A DNA stretch of 64,000 bases from Phycisphaerales bacterium (GCA_020847175.1 JADLCM010000005.1:62001-126000), one strand, 5' to 3'. Counted from the first letter of the stretch, positions 47,586 through 56,848 are shown. A program made the numbers and translations. Notes: a model not told the origin generated them from the letters alone.

Positions 47586-47644
47586 GCCGCGGCCCGATCG
47601 GGTGCGCCCGGCGTCTCGGGGCGGCAGCGCGGGGCCTCGCAGGT

Positions 47645-48535
47645 TCAGCCCCGGGGGCGCACGGCGAGGACGGAAGAACGGGTCTTCTTGAGCAGGCGTT
47701 CGGCGGTGGAGCCGAGGAGCACATCGCGGAGGTTGGTCCTGCCGCGCGTGCCGAGGACGAGGAGGTCCGCGCCGACGTCGCGTCCGTATTCGGCGAGCGT
47801 GTCTCGGTGGCCGGGGGCGTCGAGGAGCACGAACCGTGACTTTGCCGGGTCCAGGTTGAGGCCCGCGCCAAGGCTTTCCAGCCGGGAGGTCAGGCCGTCG
47901 CGGTACTGGCGCTGGGCCTCGGGCTGGGCGAGCACGGTGGGGCCGTACATGGCGATCTCGTGCCAGGGGGCCTCGAAGGCATGGACGACGTGAAGTTCGG
48001 CGTGCTCCTGGCCGGCAACCAGCGCCGCCTGTTCGAGGGCCGCCTGCGACGTGGGAGAGAAATCGACGGCGCAGACGACCTTTCGGAACGGGCCGCGCTG
48101 CGTGTCGCGCACCACGAGCACGTCGCAGGGTGCGTGACGCACACACGCCGTGGCGACGCTGCCCATGCCCACATCGGCGGGGCGGCTGCCGAAGGCGCCG
48201 ATGACCAGCAGGTCGGCGTTGGCGCGCCGGGCGGCGTTCACGAGGCCGCGCGAGCGGTTGTCGATGATGACCTCGCAGGCGCGCCCATCAACACCCTCCA
48301 ACCCCTTGGAGAACGTGTGCCAGTGCTGCTGGGCGTCTTTCACGAGCGAGTCGCGCAGACCCTTCTGAAAGGTGCTGAGCGCGCCCTCGAGCTCGACGAC
48401 CACGATGGTGTCCAGCACATGGACAATGTGGAGGCTGCCCCCGGCCCACCCCGCGATTCGCGCCGCCTGACCGAGGGACGCCCTGGACGAAGGGGAGAAA
48501 TCGGTGCCTGCGACAACGGTCTGGTACCCGGGCAT
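47645..48535 (-). CDS. Tandem universal stress protein (UspA family)
   Basis: 296 residues made of two Usp domains. The first starts YQTVVAGTDFSPSSRASL and holds a degenerate nucleotide loop GAFGSRPADVGMGSVA; the second starts FRKVVCAVDFSPTSQAAL and holds a canonical ATP-binding loop GTRGRTNLRDVLLGSTAE. One functional ATP site per chain is therefore likely. Cytosolic stress or signalling role; no clear link to neighbours. It converges with the sheath gene across 59 bp. Confidence 0.93.
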   Translation of the reverse strand: MPGYQTVVAGTDFSPSSRASLGQAARIAGWAGGSLHIVHVLDTIVVVELEGALSTFQKGLRDSLVKDAQQHWHTFSKGLEGVDGRACEVIIDNRSRGLVNAARRANADLLVIGAFGSRPADVGMGSVATACVRHAPCDVLVVRDTQRGPFRKVVCAVDFSPTSQAALEQAALVAGQEHAELHVVHAFEAPWHEIAMYGPTVLAQPEAQRQYRDGLTSRLESLGAGLNLDPAKSRFVLLDAPGHRDTLAEYGRDVGADLLVLGTRGRTNLRDVLLGSTAERLLKKTRSSVLAVRPRG

Positions 48536-48617
48536 TGATGATCCTCGCGGCGGCGCCGGCCGACTGGGACAGGGGGGTGGCGACCATCACGTGTGCGCCT
48601 GCGGACCCCGGAGAACT

Positions 48618-50690
48618 CTAGGGTTCGTGAAGGCGCTGCGCGGCATCCCGGGCCGCGAGCCACGCGCCGAGGGCTCGGGCCCTCGGGGTGGCCAGGTCGC
48701 TGTGCCTGCGTCGCAGCCATGCAACGAGTTCGGCGTGCATGGTCTCGTCGCGCTGCTGGCGCGAGCCGGGGCGCAAGCGGTGTTCAAGCAGAAACTCGGG
48801 GATGACCTCGCCCAGGCCGGCGCGGGAGGCAATGGTGCAGAACATGTCCCAGTCCTCGTAGCCGGGGGCGTTCGGATCGAGCGCATCGAGAGCGATGACC
48901 CGGGCGCGGTCGAAGAGGGTGCCCGAGGCGGCGCCCCCGACATTCAGCGCCCACATGAAGTCGCGATCGGGGCCGAGAGGAACCCAGCCCCGGGGGCGGG
49001 GGCCGGAGGCATCGAACGTGCGGACGAGGGGAGAGACATACGTGAGCGCAGGGTTGCGGCGCATGGCCTCCAGGCACTTCTCGATGGTCTCCGGGTGCAG
49101 GCGTTCGTCGGCGTCGACAAACATGACGTAGCGGGCGCGGGCGGCGTGCAGGCCCGCCCGGCGCGCAGCGCCCGGGCCGCGGTTGGGTCCGCGCAGGACG
49201 CGAACCTCGGCGGCTTCGAGGCGGGCAAGGGCGATGGGCGTCTGCGCATCCCGAGAGCCGTCATCCACCACGAAGATGCGCGCGGGCGGGCGCGTCTGGG
49301 CGCGGATGCCGGCGCAGGTTTCTTCGAGGAGGTCGGCCATTTCGAAATGCGGCACGACCACCTCGACCGACTCGTCGTCGGTGAATGCCAATCGAGCGCC
49401 CCCGGCGGGGCTGTGGGGTGAGCGTGGACCCGTCCCGCTCGGCACGAGCGCGGCGCGGATCGCGCGCGTCCATGCTTCGGCGACCGCCGCGGGGTTGCAG
49501 AGTATCGTGACGCGTTCGCGGGCGTTCGCACTGAATGTGCGGCGCAGGTCATGGTCGTCGAGCACAGAAGTGATGGCGCTTCGCCACGCGGCTGGGTCTT
49601 CGGCGCGCACGACGAGGCCGTCCATTCCGTCGCGAACGAGTTCGGGCATGCCGCCCGCGCTGCTGACGATCACCGGCGTGCCGCGGGCCATTGCTTCCAT
49701 GACGGCGTAGGGCATGTTGTCCCAGCGTGAGGGGGCGATGAGTGCCGACGCACGACTGACCATCGCCCGCACGTCGGACCTGGGAAGCGGGCCGAGGAAG
49801 TCGGCCTCGCGGGCGCCCGCGTCGCGGAGCAGGGCCCGCATGGGGAGGCCCGAAGGGTTCAGACGGGTCTCGCGCCCGATGAACGCGGCGCGGAGATCTC
49901 GCCCGGCGGCGCGGCAGGAGGCCAGCGCCCGGGCGAGTATGTCCTGGCCCTTCTGGTGCTCGAGCCGCCCGACGCACACGATCGCCGGATCGACGGGCGA
50001 AAGAACCGGCTCCGGCGTGCCCGGGCCGGGCGGGGCACAGGCCGCTTCGAGCACGCGCTCGGCCTCGGTGCTCCAGGGGTTGGTCACGACAGCGGCCAAG
50101 GAGGCGCGAGGTGCGAGACCGGCGAGGACGCGACCGAGCGCGGCCTGCGAAGGCGAGGTGATGACCTCGGCGCGCTGGAGCGCATCGCGCTCCATGTGTT
50201 CGATGGTCGCGCGGGCGCGGCTGACTTCGCGCGTGCCGTTGACCTCGTGGGAGACAAACGCGGGCGTGTGGATGCGGACGGCGAGCACTGCGCCGGGATA
50301 CGCCCCGAGCGTGTCGCGGGCCCGCAGGGCAAAGTACCCCTGGCCGCCGAAATCTGGAAACTCGATGGCGTCAAACGGGGCGCGGATGTGAAGATCCGAG
50401 GCCGCGAGATGGAGCGCCATCGCCTCGCGCATGGGGCGGCAGGGGTAGGCGCGGAGCCCGGCCACGCCCTCGCGCGGGCCCGCCCAGATGATGGGCACCG
50501 GGCCGAGGAGGTCGGGTCGAGCCGGGGCGGCGTTCCCTGGTGAGTCCGATTGCTCGGTGTCCGGCGCGAGGGTGAGCAGGGTGACTTCGTGCCCGGCGCC
50601 GTGCAGCGCGAAGGCCAGGTGGGCCGCGGCAACCCCGGCGCCGCCGCCGCTCCACGGCGCGAGTTCAGAGGTGGCGAGGAGGATGCGCAC
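48618..50690 (-). CDS. Glycosyltransferase GT4-GT2 fusion
   Basis: 690 residues with two transferase modules. Residues about 1-420: GT4 type, opening MRILLATSELAPWSGGGAGVAAAHLAFAL and with the donor-site region VMEAMARGTPVIVSSAGGMPELV (its EX7E-type motif). Residues about 440-640: GT2 type, opening VEVVVPHFEMADLLEET with DDGSRD and the metal site FVDADERL. Both catalytic cores look intact, so one chain may add two successive sugars. Located between a Usp gene and a divergent GT2 gene. Donors and acceptor unknown. Confidence 0.88.
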   Translation of the reverse strand: MRILLATSELAPWSGGGAGVAAAHLAFALHGAGHEVTLLTLAPDTEQSDSPGNAAPARPDLLGPVPIIWAGPREGVAGLRAYPCRPMREAMALHLAASDLHIRAPFDAIEFPDFGGQGYFALRARDTLGAYPGAVLAVRIHTPAFVSHEVNGTREVSRARATIEHMERDALQRAEVITSPSQAALGRVLAGLAPRASLAAVVTNPWSTEAERVLEAACAPPGPGTPEPVLSPVDPAIVCVGRLEHQKGQDILARALASCRAAGRDLRAAFIGRETRLNPSGLPMRALLRDAGAREADFLGPLPRSDVRAMVSRASALIAPSRWDNMPYAVMEAMARGTPVIVSSAGGMPELVRDGMDGLVVRAEDPAAWRSAITSVLDDHDLRRTFSANARERVTILCNPAAVAEAWTRAIRAALVPSGTGPRSPHSPAGGARLAFTDDESVEVVVPHFEMADLLEETCAGIRAQTRPPARIFVVDDGSRDAQTPIALARLEAAEVRVLRGPNRGPGAARRAGLHAARARYVMFVDADERLHPETIEKCLEAMRRNPALTYVSPLVRTFDASGPRPRGWVPLGPDRDFMWALNVGGAASGTLFDRARVIALDALDPNAPGYEDWDMFCTIASRAGLGEVIPEFLLEHRLRPGSRQQRDETMHAELVAWLRRRHSDLATPRARALGAWLAARDAAQRLHEP

Positions 50691-50780
50691 GGCGGATTGT
50701 TGGGTTCTCGGGCGTTGGGGGCGACGGAGGCGCCGGGGCGCGGCGCGAGGTCCGCTAGGATACGAGGGGCGGTTGGCGAG

Positions 50781-51791
50781 GTGCGTGTGAGTCTGTGCGT
50801 CGTAGTGCCGGCGTTCAACGAAGAAGCGAGCATCGAGCCGCTCGCGCGCCGGCTTTCGGTCGCGCTCGACGGCACGGGCGAGCCCTGGCGCGTCATCGTC
50901 GTGGATGACGGATCACGGGACGGCACGCTCGCGTGCGTGCACCGGCTTTCGGCGCGCGACCCGCGCTTCGGGTTCGTGTCGCTGAGCCGGAACTTCGGGC
51001 ACGAGGCCGCGACCACCGCCGGGCTGGACAAGGCCGACGCGGACGCCGTAGTGATCATGGACGCGGACCTGCAGGACCAGCCGGAACTGATCCCGCGGAT
51101 GGTCGAGCGCTGGAGAGCCGGGGCGAAGGTGGTGTTGGCGCGCCGCAGGCGAAGGCGGGGCGAGCCGCGCTGGCGCCGGGCCACGGCGTCGATCTTCTAC
51201 CGCGTGCTCAACGGGCTCAGCGAGTGGCCCATCCCGCCCGATGTCGGCGACTTCCGGCTGATGGATCGGCGGGTGGTGGATGCGCTGCGCCGCTGCCGCG
51301 AAGAGCCCCGGTACATGCGGGGGTTGTTTGCGTGGGCCGGGTTTCAGACGGAAACCATCGAGTTTGACCGGGACGAACGCGCCGCGGGCACGGGGCACTA
51401 CCGGCTCGGCTCGCTGGTGCGTCTGGCCCTGGATGCGCTCACGGGGTTCTCGGCCAGGCCGCTGCGGCTGGTGTTGTGGGTCGGCCTGACGCTGCTCGCC
51501 GCGGGGGTGGTGTGGCTCGGTGCGCTGGGCGTGCCGGCGCTGGCGGGGCGGACGCCCGACCTCGCGTCGCTCCTCATCGCCTGCGGGCTCGCGCTCACGG
51601 GGGTGCAGGTCGCCGCGACCGGAATCGTCGCGGTCTATCTCGCGCCGGTGGTGCGGGGCACTCGGAACCGGCCCGTGTATGTCGTGGCCGAGGAACAGCC
51701 CCCGCGCGCGGTGGTCGCCGGGTCGGGGGCGGCGCAGGGTGTGATCGCCGAGCCGAAGCCGGCGCAGGCCGCGACGAGCGAAGCACGCTGA
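50781..51791 (+). CDS. Membrane GT2 glycosyltransferase (DPM1/ArnC-like)
   Basis: 336 residues from GTG 50781; the frame is open upstream to 50550 but that part is antisense to the GT4-GT2 gene, and the GT2 core starts right here with VSLCVVVPAFNEEASI. Catalytic marks: DDGSRDGT, MDADLQDQPELIPRM, and a Q/RxxRW-like C-terminal part. Two TM helices follow (about 218-245 and 255-285), as in polyprenyl-phosphate sugar transferases. Expected to move a sugar from a nucleotide to undecaprenyl or dolichol-type phosphate. Tail after residue 300 is low-complexity. Confidence 0.88.
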   Translation: MRVSLCVVVPAFNEEASIEPLARRLSVALDGTGEPWRVIVVDDGSRDGTLACVHRLSARDPRFGFVSLSRNFGHEAATTAGLDKADADAVVIMDADLQDQPELIPRMVERWRAGAKVVLARRRRRRGEPRWRRATASIFYRVLNGLSEWPIPPDVGDFRLMDRRVVDALRRCREEPRYMRGLFAWAGFQTETIEFDRDERAAGTGHYRLGSLVRLALDALTGFSARPLRLVLWVGLTLLAAGVVWLGALGVPALAGRTPDLASLLIACGLALTGVQVAATGIVAVYLAPVVRGTRNRPVYVVAEEQPPRAVVAGSGAAQGVIAEPKPAQAATSEAR

Positions 51792-51820
51792 GCCGGGGCA
51801 TCCTCCGGGCGGCGAGCGCG

Positions 51821-53068
51821 TCACGCCGGGATATCGTGGGGAGACGCGGCGCCCCTAGGGGCCGGCGCGGCCCGGCGGACCTGTTCGTGGATGCGCCAGA
51901 AGTGCCGGAATGAATGCTCGAAGTCGGTGCCGCGCGAGCGGAGGTAGGCGGCGTCACGCATGGCGGCCCGGCGCGGGGCATCGGTCGCGAGGCTGACGAT
52001 GGCCTGGGCCCAGCGACCCGGGGCCGACCCCGGAACGACGAGGCCCGAACGATCCGGGACGATGATCTCCTTGGGCCCGCCCACGTCGCTCACGATCGCG
52101 GGAAGGGCCGAGCACTGCGCCTCAAGCACGACCTGCCCGAGCGTGTCGGTGAGGCTGGGGAAGACCAGGAGATCGGCGGAGGCGTACAGGGCGGCGAGTT
52201 CGCGCCCGAAGCGGTAGCCGAGGAACGTGGTGCGCGTGCCGTCGAGTTCGCGGCGCATGTCGGTGAGGTACGGCCCGTCGCCGACGACGATGAGGCGCGC
52301 GGGCGTACCGCGCGCGCGGAGGGTGCGGTCCGCGTCGTGCCAGGCGCGGGCGAGCATGGGCAGGTTCTTCTCCACGCTCACGCGCCCGCACGAGATGATC
52401 TTGATCTCATCCGGGCCGATGCCGTGGGCCGCCCAGACCGAGGCGTCGGCGAAGCGACGGTCGAACGAGGCGTGGTCGCAGCCGGGGGTCAGGGCCTCGA
52501 TGCGCGAGGGCCCGATGCCGAGCGCTTCGACGCGAGGCATGTACGAGGCGCTGCGCGTGAGCACCCGCGCGAAGGGGGCATAGAAGCGGCGCATGGTCTC
52601 GCGGCAGACCCGGGTCAGCACGTGGTCGGTGAGCAGGTCATCGACGAAGGCGGGAAAATCGGTGTGATACGTGCCCACGAGCGGGATGCGCATCCGGCGA
52701 GCGAGGCGCGCCCCGCACACGCCGACGGGCCCGGGCGTCGAGACATGAACGACGTGGGGCGAGAGTTCGCGCAGCGCGCGTCGAAAGAGCGCCCTGGGGG
52801 GCAGTGCGACTTCGAGATGGTTGTACCCCGGCATCGTGGACGCGAAGCGCACGGGGAAGTTGTGGAGGTTGGGCTCACTCGGGCAGGGGATGTTCGTGCT
52901 GGTCAACACCTGGAGGCACGCGCCCCGGCGGTGCGCGTACGAGGCCATGGTGCGAATGAACCGCGAGACTCCGTTGACATCGCCCAGCGTGTCGGTGAAG
53001 AGGGCCACGCGCAGCGGCTCATCTGCGGTGCACGCGGCGCAAGAATGTGGACCCGGCGCATCGCTCAT
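51821..53068 (-). CDS. GT4 glycosyltransferase
   Basis: 415 residues with N-terminal acceptor domain (VALFTDTLGDVNGVSRFIRTMA) and C-terminal donor domain (IISCGRVSVEKNLPMLARAW, LLVFPSLTDTLGQVVLEAQCS containing the EX7E-like site). The opening FTDTLGDVNGVSRF is shared with mannosyl- and related glycosyltransferases acting on lipid acceptors (MgtA/PimB-like). The first 16 residues (Cys/Asp-rich) may be dispensable, but ATG 53068 is the only clear start. It converges with the membrane GT2 gene, 29 bp apart. Confidence 0.9.
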   Translation of the reverse strand: MSDAPGPHSCAACTADEPLRVALFTDTLGDVNGVSRFIRTMASYAHRRGACLQVLTSTNIPCPSEPNLHNFPVRFASTMPGYNHLEVALPPRALFRRALRELSPHVVHVSTPGPVGVCGARLARRMRIPLVGTYHTDFPAFVDDLLTDHVLTRVCRETMRRFYAPFARVLTRSASYMPRVEALGIGPSRIEALTPGCDHASFDRRFADASVWAAHGIGPDEIKIISCGRVSVEKNLPMLARAWHDADRTLRARGTPARLIVVGDGPYLTDMRRELDGTRTTFLGYRFGRELAALYASADLLVFPSLTDTLGQVVLEAQCSALPAIVSDVGGPKEIIVPDRSGLVVPGSAPGRWAQAIVSLATDAPRRAAMRDAAYLRSRGTDFEHSFRHFWRIHEQVRRAAPAPRGAASPHDIPA

Positions 53069-53218
53069 GCAGCGCAGAGCGTATCACAGCGCTGCGCGCG
53101 GACGGGAACAAACCGGCGCGTCGCGTGGTTTGTCACGGACGCCGGACATTGCGGAGTTTGCCCTTCAGGCGGCGCGTGCTCTCCGGCGTGTGCGCGCGGG
53201 TCTGAGAAAGGAACCATC

Positions 53219-53749
53219 ATGCCGAGGCTTCACGTTGTTGATCCGGCGCAGGCCACGGGCCGCGCCAAAGAAATCTTCACCGGTCCCCTCAAGGGGAAGG
53301 AACTCAACATCTTCAAGGGGATGGCGAACTCGGGGGCGGCCCTGGATGCCTACGTGGCCCTCAGCGGCGCGCTGGCCAAGGGGGGCCTCTCGAAGGCCGA
53401 GCAGGAGGTGATTCAGCTCGCCGTGAGCGAGGCGAACCAGTGCGGCTACTGCGTCGCCGCGCACACGGTGATCGGCAAGGGCGCCGGGCTGAGCGATGCG
53501 GAAGCGCTGGCGTCGCGCCGGGGCACGCCCGAGAGCCCGCGCCACGCCGCCCTGGCCACCTTCGCACGCGCCTTGCACGAGAAGCGCGGCAACGTCGCGG
53601 ACGCGGACCTCAGCGCCTTCCGCAAGGCGGGCTTCAACGACGGGCATATCGCCGAGGCGGTGGGCGTCTACGCGCTGGCGACCTACACCAACTACTTCAA
53701 CCACGTCAACAACACCGTGCTGGACTTCCCGGCGCCTCCCAAGGCGTGA
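53219..53749 (+). CDS. AhpD/carboxymuconolactone decarboxylase family protein
   Basis: 176 residues. Redox site CGYCVAAH at about residues 76-83 within VSEANQCGYCVAAHTVIGK, the classic AhpD-like motif with Cys, Cys and His. Helical throughout; the C-terminal phrase GFNDGHIAEAVGVYALATYTNYFNHVNNT is typical of this subfamily. ATG 53219 is chosen because GAAAGGA lies about 8 nt upstream and the family homology starts there, although the frame is open far upstream. Followed by an 11-bp terminator hairpin about 100 bp on. Confidence 0.9.
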   Translation: MPRLHVVDPAQATGRAKEIFTGPLKGKELNIFKGMANSGAALDAYVALSGALAKGGLSKAEQEVIQLAVSEANQCGYCVAAHTVIGKGAGLSDAEALASRRGTPESPRHAALATFARALHEKRGNVADADLSAFRKAGFNDGHIAEAVGVYALATYTNYFNHVNNTVLDFPAPPKA

Positions 53750-53848
53750 CGCACCCCGCCCCGCGGCCGGTTCGTGAGGGCGCGTGACTCACAGCCCGCG
53801 CAATGCCGGGCCCGCAGCCGGACAGGTCGTCGGCCCCTGCACAGCTTG

Positions 53849-53888
53849 CAGGTGCGCCCTCGTGCGCGGGGGCGCACCTGTTTGTGTG
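53849..53888 (+). terminator. Intrinsic terminator
   Basis: Perfect 11-bp arms CAGGTGCGCCC (53849-53859) and GGGCGCACCTG (53870-53880) with a 10-nt loop, followed by TTTGTGTG. It lies between the AhpD-like gene and the convergent CPBP gene and may serve both. Confidence 0.75.
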
Positions 53889-53934
53889 CATTGCACGCCG
53901 TGGTGATGCGCAGGGCAATCTCCGGGGCGGCGAC

Positions 53935-55068
53935 TCACGCCGGCTCCGAGGCCCCCCACATCGCGAGCGCCACGGTCATCGCGTTGAAGCAGACGTGCAT
54001 GACGATGGGCACGCCCAGCTTGCGGGTCCGTTCGTATGCGATGCCCATGGACAGGCTGAGCACGAAGATCTGCGCAAGGGCGAACCGGCCTTCAGGCGGC
54101 ACCACGCCCCAGTGAATGAGCGTAAAGAGCAGGCTCGCACCCAGCACCGCGCCCCAGGGCGAGCCCGTGACCTTGAGGATGGCCGACTGCACTCCCACGC
54201 GGAAGACAAGCTCCTCGACGATCGGAGCGCCGATCACCACCGCGGCGACCAGCAGCCAGACCGTGCGATCGTCGCGATGGGCGACGATCTGGGCGAGGGT
54301 GTCGTGCGCGATGCGAGGCGGGCTGGCGCTGTAGATCTCCTGGTAGAGCCACTCCGCGCCCATCGAGGCCACCTGCACCAGCGGCAGGGCAAGAATGAAG
54401 CAGCCGAGGCCCACCAGCGGGTCAAGCCCGCCGATGCGGAGGCCCGCGTCCGGCGCGCTCTTACGCATGAGCACCAGCATCCCGAGCCCGACTCCGCCCG
54501 CCGCCACGGCGGAGAGCGCCAGGCGCACGGCGTTGTAGCGGAGCGAGCCGACCTCGTCGCCCACGAGGGACGGAATCTTGGCGATGGACTCGGCTGCCAA
54601 AGCCTGCGCGAGAAACACGACCACCCCGACGAAGAGCCACATCGGACTGGGGAATGGCTTGACGTCGCGCGCGGCAGCCTTGGAGAGCCCGCCGCGACGC
54701 AGAACGCCCGCGAGCGCCAGAAAGACCACCACCCCGATCGCAAGGAGGACCACGACCTGCGGCCAGACGGCTCCGATCTGGGCGAGGGCGTCGCGCAGGG
54801 GCATCTCCTTCAGGCGTTCCACGCGCTCGGAGAACGAGCCGCCGACCTCGGTCGCGGGGGCCCGGAGGGCAACCTTGGACGGGCTCAGGGGCACCCCCAT
54901 CGTGCCTTGGGCGCCAGCCCGGGACGCCAGGAGCATAGTGAGCGCGCAGGCCAGCCGGGGCCATCTCGCACATGGGGCGCGGATGCCCCCCCGAGGCGCG
55001 GCGGACGCCCGGCATCGGGCCGCGTGGCGCGGGCCTGGGAGCACGGGTTGGCGGGTCGATTGTGACAT
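53935..55068 (-). CDS. CPBP-family intramembrane metalloprotease
   Basis: 377 residues. About eight hydrophobic helices, and in the C-terminal third the CPBP/Abi motifs: EELVFR in PIVEELVFRVG (motif 1), FTLIHWG (motif 2, His) and MHVCFNA (motif 3, His/Asn). These form the putative zinc site of CAAX-processing-like proteases. The first 55 residues are Arg/Ala-rich with a signal-like stretch (LACALTMLLASRAGA), longer than usual. The family can process prenylated or toxin-related peptides; the target here is unknown. Confidence 0.88.
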   Translation of the reverse strand: MSQSTRQPVLPGPRHAARCRASAAPRGGIRAPCARWPRLACALTMLLASRAGAQGTMGVPLSPSKVALRAPATEVGGSFSERVERLKEMPLRDALAQIGAVWPQVVVLLAIGVVVFLALAGVLRRGGLSKAAARDVKPFPSPMWLFVGVVVFLAQALAAESIAKIPSLVGDEVGSLRYNAVRLALSAVAAGGVGLGMLVLMRKSAPDAGLRIGGLDPLVGLGCFILALPLVQVASMGAEWLYQEIYSASPPRIAHDTLAQIVAHRDDRTVWLLVAAVVIGAPIVEELVFRVGVQSAILKVTGSPWGAVLGASLLFTLIHWGVVPPEGRFALAQIFVLSLSMGIAYERTRKLGVPIVMHVCFNAMTVALAMWGASEPA

Positions 55069-55363
55069 GGAGATCAGTTATCAGACCTGCGACGCGCGAA
55101 GCGGGGTGCCGCTCCCTTCGGTGTTATTTCGGCGGGCTCGTGTCCCATATTCAGCCAAACCTCAAGGGCGGCATAGGCCGCAGAGCAGGCGTCGTCTCGC
55201 AGCGAGCACGAGTGCGGGCGCGGATCGTCGTGCGGTGGAGCGAAGGCGCGAGGCGGCGCGGGCGGCGTCAGGGAAAGTTCCGACGGAAATCACCCGTCTG
55301 TCACATCACTGGAATTGGCGCAAGGGTCAGAAATCCCGCCGACCCAGCGGAGTTCTATAGTTG

Positions 55364-55379
55364 CGACCCAAGTGGGTCG
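55364..55379. promoter_or_regulatory. Perfect palindrome CGACCCAAGTGGGTCG
   Basis: Two 7-bp arms (CGACCCA/TGGGTCG) around a 2-bp centre, 2 bp after TATAGT and 65 bp before the start at 55444. The position would suit a repressor operator or a stem-loop at the 5' end of the transcript. Confidence 0.45.
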
Positions 55380-55431
55380 ATGGCTTGGCCTCTGCGCGTC
55401 AGCGCCCAAGGCATCCCCCAGAACCGGGGAC

Positions 55432-55437
55432 AAGGAG
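55432..55437 (+). promoter_or_regulatory. Ribosome binding site for the gene at 55444
   Basis: AAGGAG, 6 nt before ATG 55444, favours this start over the long upstream open frame. Confidence 0.6.
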
Positions 55438-55443
55438 AAAGGC

Positions 55444-56730
55444 ATGATCAACACCATTCGGATGGGTGCTGTCGCGTTGGCCTGCGTGTGCGGGTTGGCG
55501 GTCGCGACGCCGGAGGAGGCGAAGGCTCGTCTTGAGGCGACGGTGAAGGCGATGCACGAAGTGAGCAACATCTCGGCGGACATCACCCACGCCGCCCAAG
55601 GCCAGTTCGCGGACATGATGACCTCGGGCACGGCCAAGCTTTTTGCGGCCCGGGCGGACCGGCCCGAGGGTGAGGAGCCCGCCCCGCTCGAAGTTCGGAT
55701 CACCGGCTCGGGGCGCCTGGCATCCAGCAAGCCCGAAATGGTCTTTGACGTGGTGCGGCGCAACGGGCGGTATGAGTGGCTGGCTCACGATCAGAAGGTC
55801 CTGCGCAAGCGGATGGAGCGCCAGGCCCGCGATGAGCAGGTGCGCCTGGCGAAGGAGTTTGCGCCCACCGAGGTGTGGACCTCGGACCCATTCGAGCGGG
55901 CGATCGCGGACACGCGTATCTCGCTGGAGGCCCCGCAGGATGTCGAGGGTGTGCCGTGCGAGGTGGTGAAAGTGCCGCAGGGCGCCACCTCGCGGTATGT
56001 GCTCTATTACCTGGCCAAGGAGGACCACCTGCCGCGCCGGGTCGAGAGCGTGTTCTCGGCGGGCGGGATGAACGGCTCGATCATCACCACGTACAGCAAC
56101 ATCACGACCAACGACGGCACGAAGAGCGTGAAGGATGTGGCGATCGTGATGCCGGAGGGCTACACGGAGGAGCCGGAGCCGGGCACGGTGAGCCCGGGCC
56201 TCGGCGTCGAAGAAATCAAGCAGGCACCGTCGGTTGAGGCGCTGCCCGAGCCCGGCGTCTCCAAGCCCGTGCTTCAGAACGCGACGGACTGGGAGCTCAA
56301 GGACGCCGCCGGAAACACCGTGAAGCTCAGCGACCTCCGCGGGCACGTGGTCGTGCTGGACTTCTGGGGCACGTGGTGCGCTCCCTGCCTCAAGGCGGCT
56401 CCGGAACTTCAGAAACTCCACGAGGACTACGCGGAGCGCGGCGTGAAGGTGCTGGGCCTGAACTTCCGCGAAAAGGACCCGCAGAAGGCGATCGACCTCG
56501 CCAAGAGCGAAGGCTGGACGTACGACATCCTGCTCGGGGCCGACCAGGTGGTGCGAGACTATCGCGTGCGCATCTTCCCGACGTACTGGGTCATCGGGTT
56601 CGAGGGCGAGGTCGTGCACGTGGAGGATGGTCACAAGGCGGGCACGACCTTCGACACGCTCCGGCGCGTGATCGACGCCTACCTCGAAGACCACAAGGGC
56701 GGCGGAGAGGCCCAGTCAGCCGAGCAGTAA
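55444..56730 (+). CDS. Exported LolA-like domain fused to TlpA-type thioredoxin
   Basis: 428 residues. Signal-like N-terminus (IRMGAVALACVCGLAVA). Residues about 30-230: LolA-like carrier fold (RLEATVKAMHEVSNISADIT, YVLYYLAKEDHLPRRVESVFS). Residues about 285-420: thioredoxin/TlpA with HVVVLDFWGTWCAPC, Cys312 and Cys315, and the cis-Pro region RIFPTYWVIG. A membrane-exported reductase coupled to a lipid-carrier fold is unusual. Followed by a terminator-like hairpin (56763) and then pheT. Confidence 0.85.
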   Translation: MINTIRMGAVALACVCGLAVATPEEAKARLEATVKAMHEVSNISADITHAAQGQFADMMTSGTAKLFAARADRPEGEEPAPLEVRITGSGRLASSKPEMVFDVVRRNGRYEWLAHDQKVLRKRMERQARDEQVRLAKEFAPTEVWTSDPFERAIADTRISLEAPQDVEGVPCEVVKVPQGATSRYVLYYLAKEDHLPRRVESVFSAGGMNGSIITTYSNITTNDGTKSVKDVAIVMPEGYTEEPEPGTVSPGLGVEEIKQAPSVEALPEPGVSKPVLQNATDWELKDAAGNTVKLSDLRGHVVVLDFWGTWCAPCLKAAPELQKLHEDYAERGVKVLGLNFREKDPQKAIDLAKSEGWTYDILLGADQVVRDYRVRIFPTYWVIGFEGEVVHVEDGHKAGTTFDTLRRVIDAYLEDHKGGGEAQSAEQ

Positions 56731-56762
56731 GACCCCGGCGCCGACAATCCAGGACTCTCTCG

Positions 56763-56784
56763 GGGCGGGCGTTCGGGCCCGCCC
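56763..56784 (+). terminator. GC-rich terminator-like hairpin
   Basis: GGGCGGGC (56763-56770) pairs with GCCCGCCC (56777-56784) around a 6-nt loop, followed by TGTTCGTT. The U-run is weak, so termination efficiency is uncertain. Lies in the 118-bp gap before pheT. Confidence 0.5.
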
Positions 56785-56848
56785 TGTTCGTTGGTGCGGG
56801 GCGCGCCCGACCCACCCCGGGCGCCCGGGGTTCATACCCTCAGCGGCC

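Larger units (their letters stand above)
55069..55443. other. 375-bp divergent promoter gap
   Basis: Between the CPBP gene (minus) and the LolA-like/thioredoxin gene (plus). No gene seen. Features: a -10-like TATAGT at 55356-55361, a 16-bp palindrome just behind it, and a Shine-Dalgarno AAGGAG at 55432-55437. A good -35 at standard spacing was not found, so the promoter type is open. Confidence 0.6.

Noticed and set aside
45318-48146. Minus-strand open frame of 942 codons across the secreted protein and sheath genes
   Set aside because: Low-complexity Arg/Ala/Gly/Pro composition; both plus-strand genes there have clear signals and family motifs.
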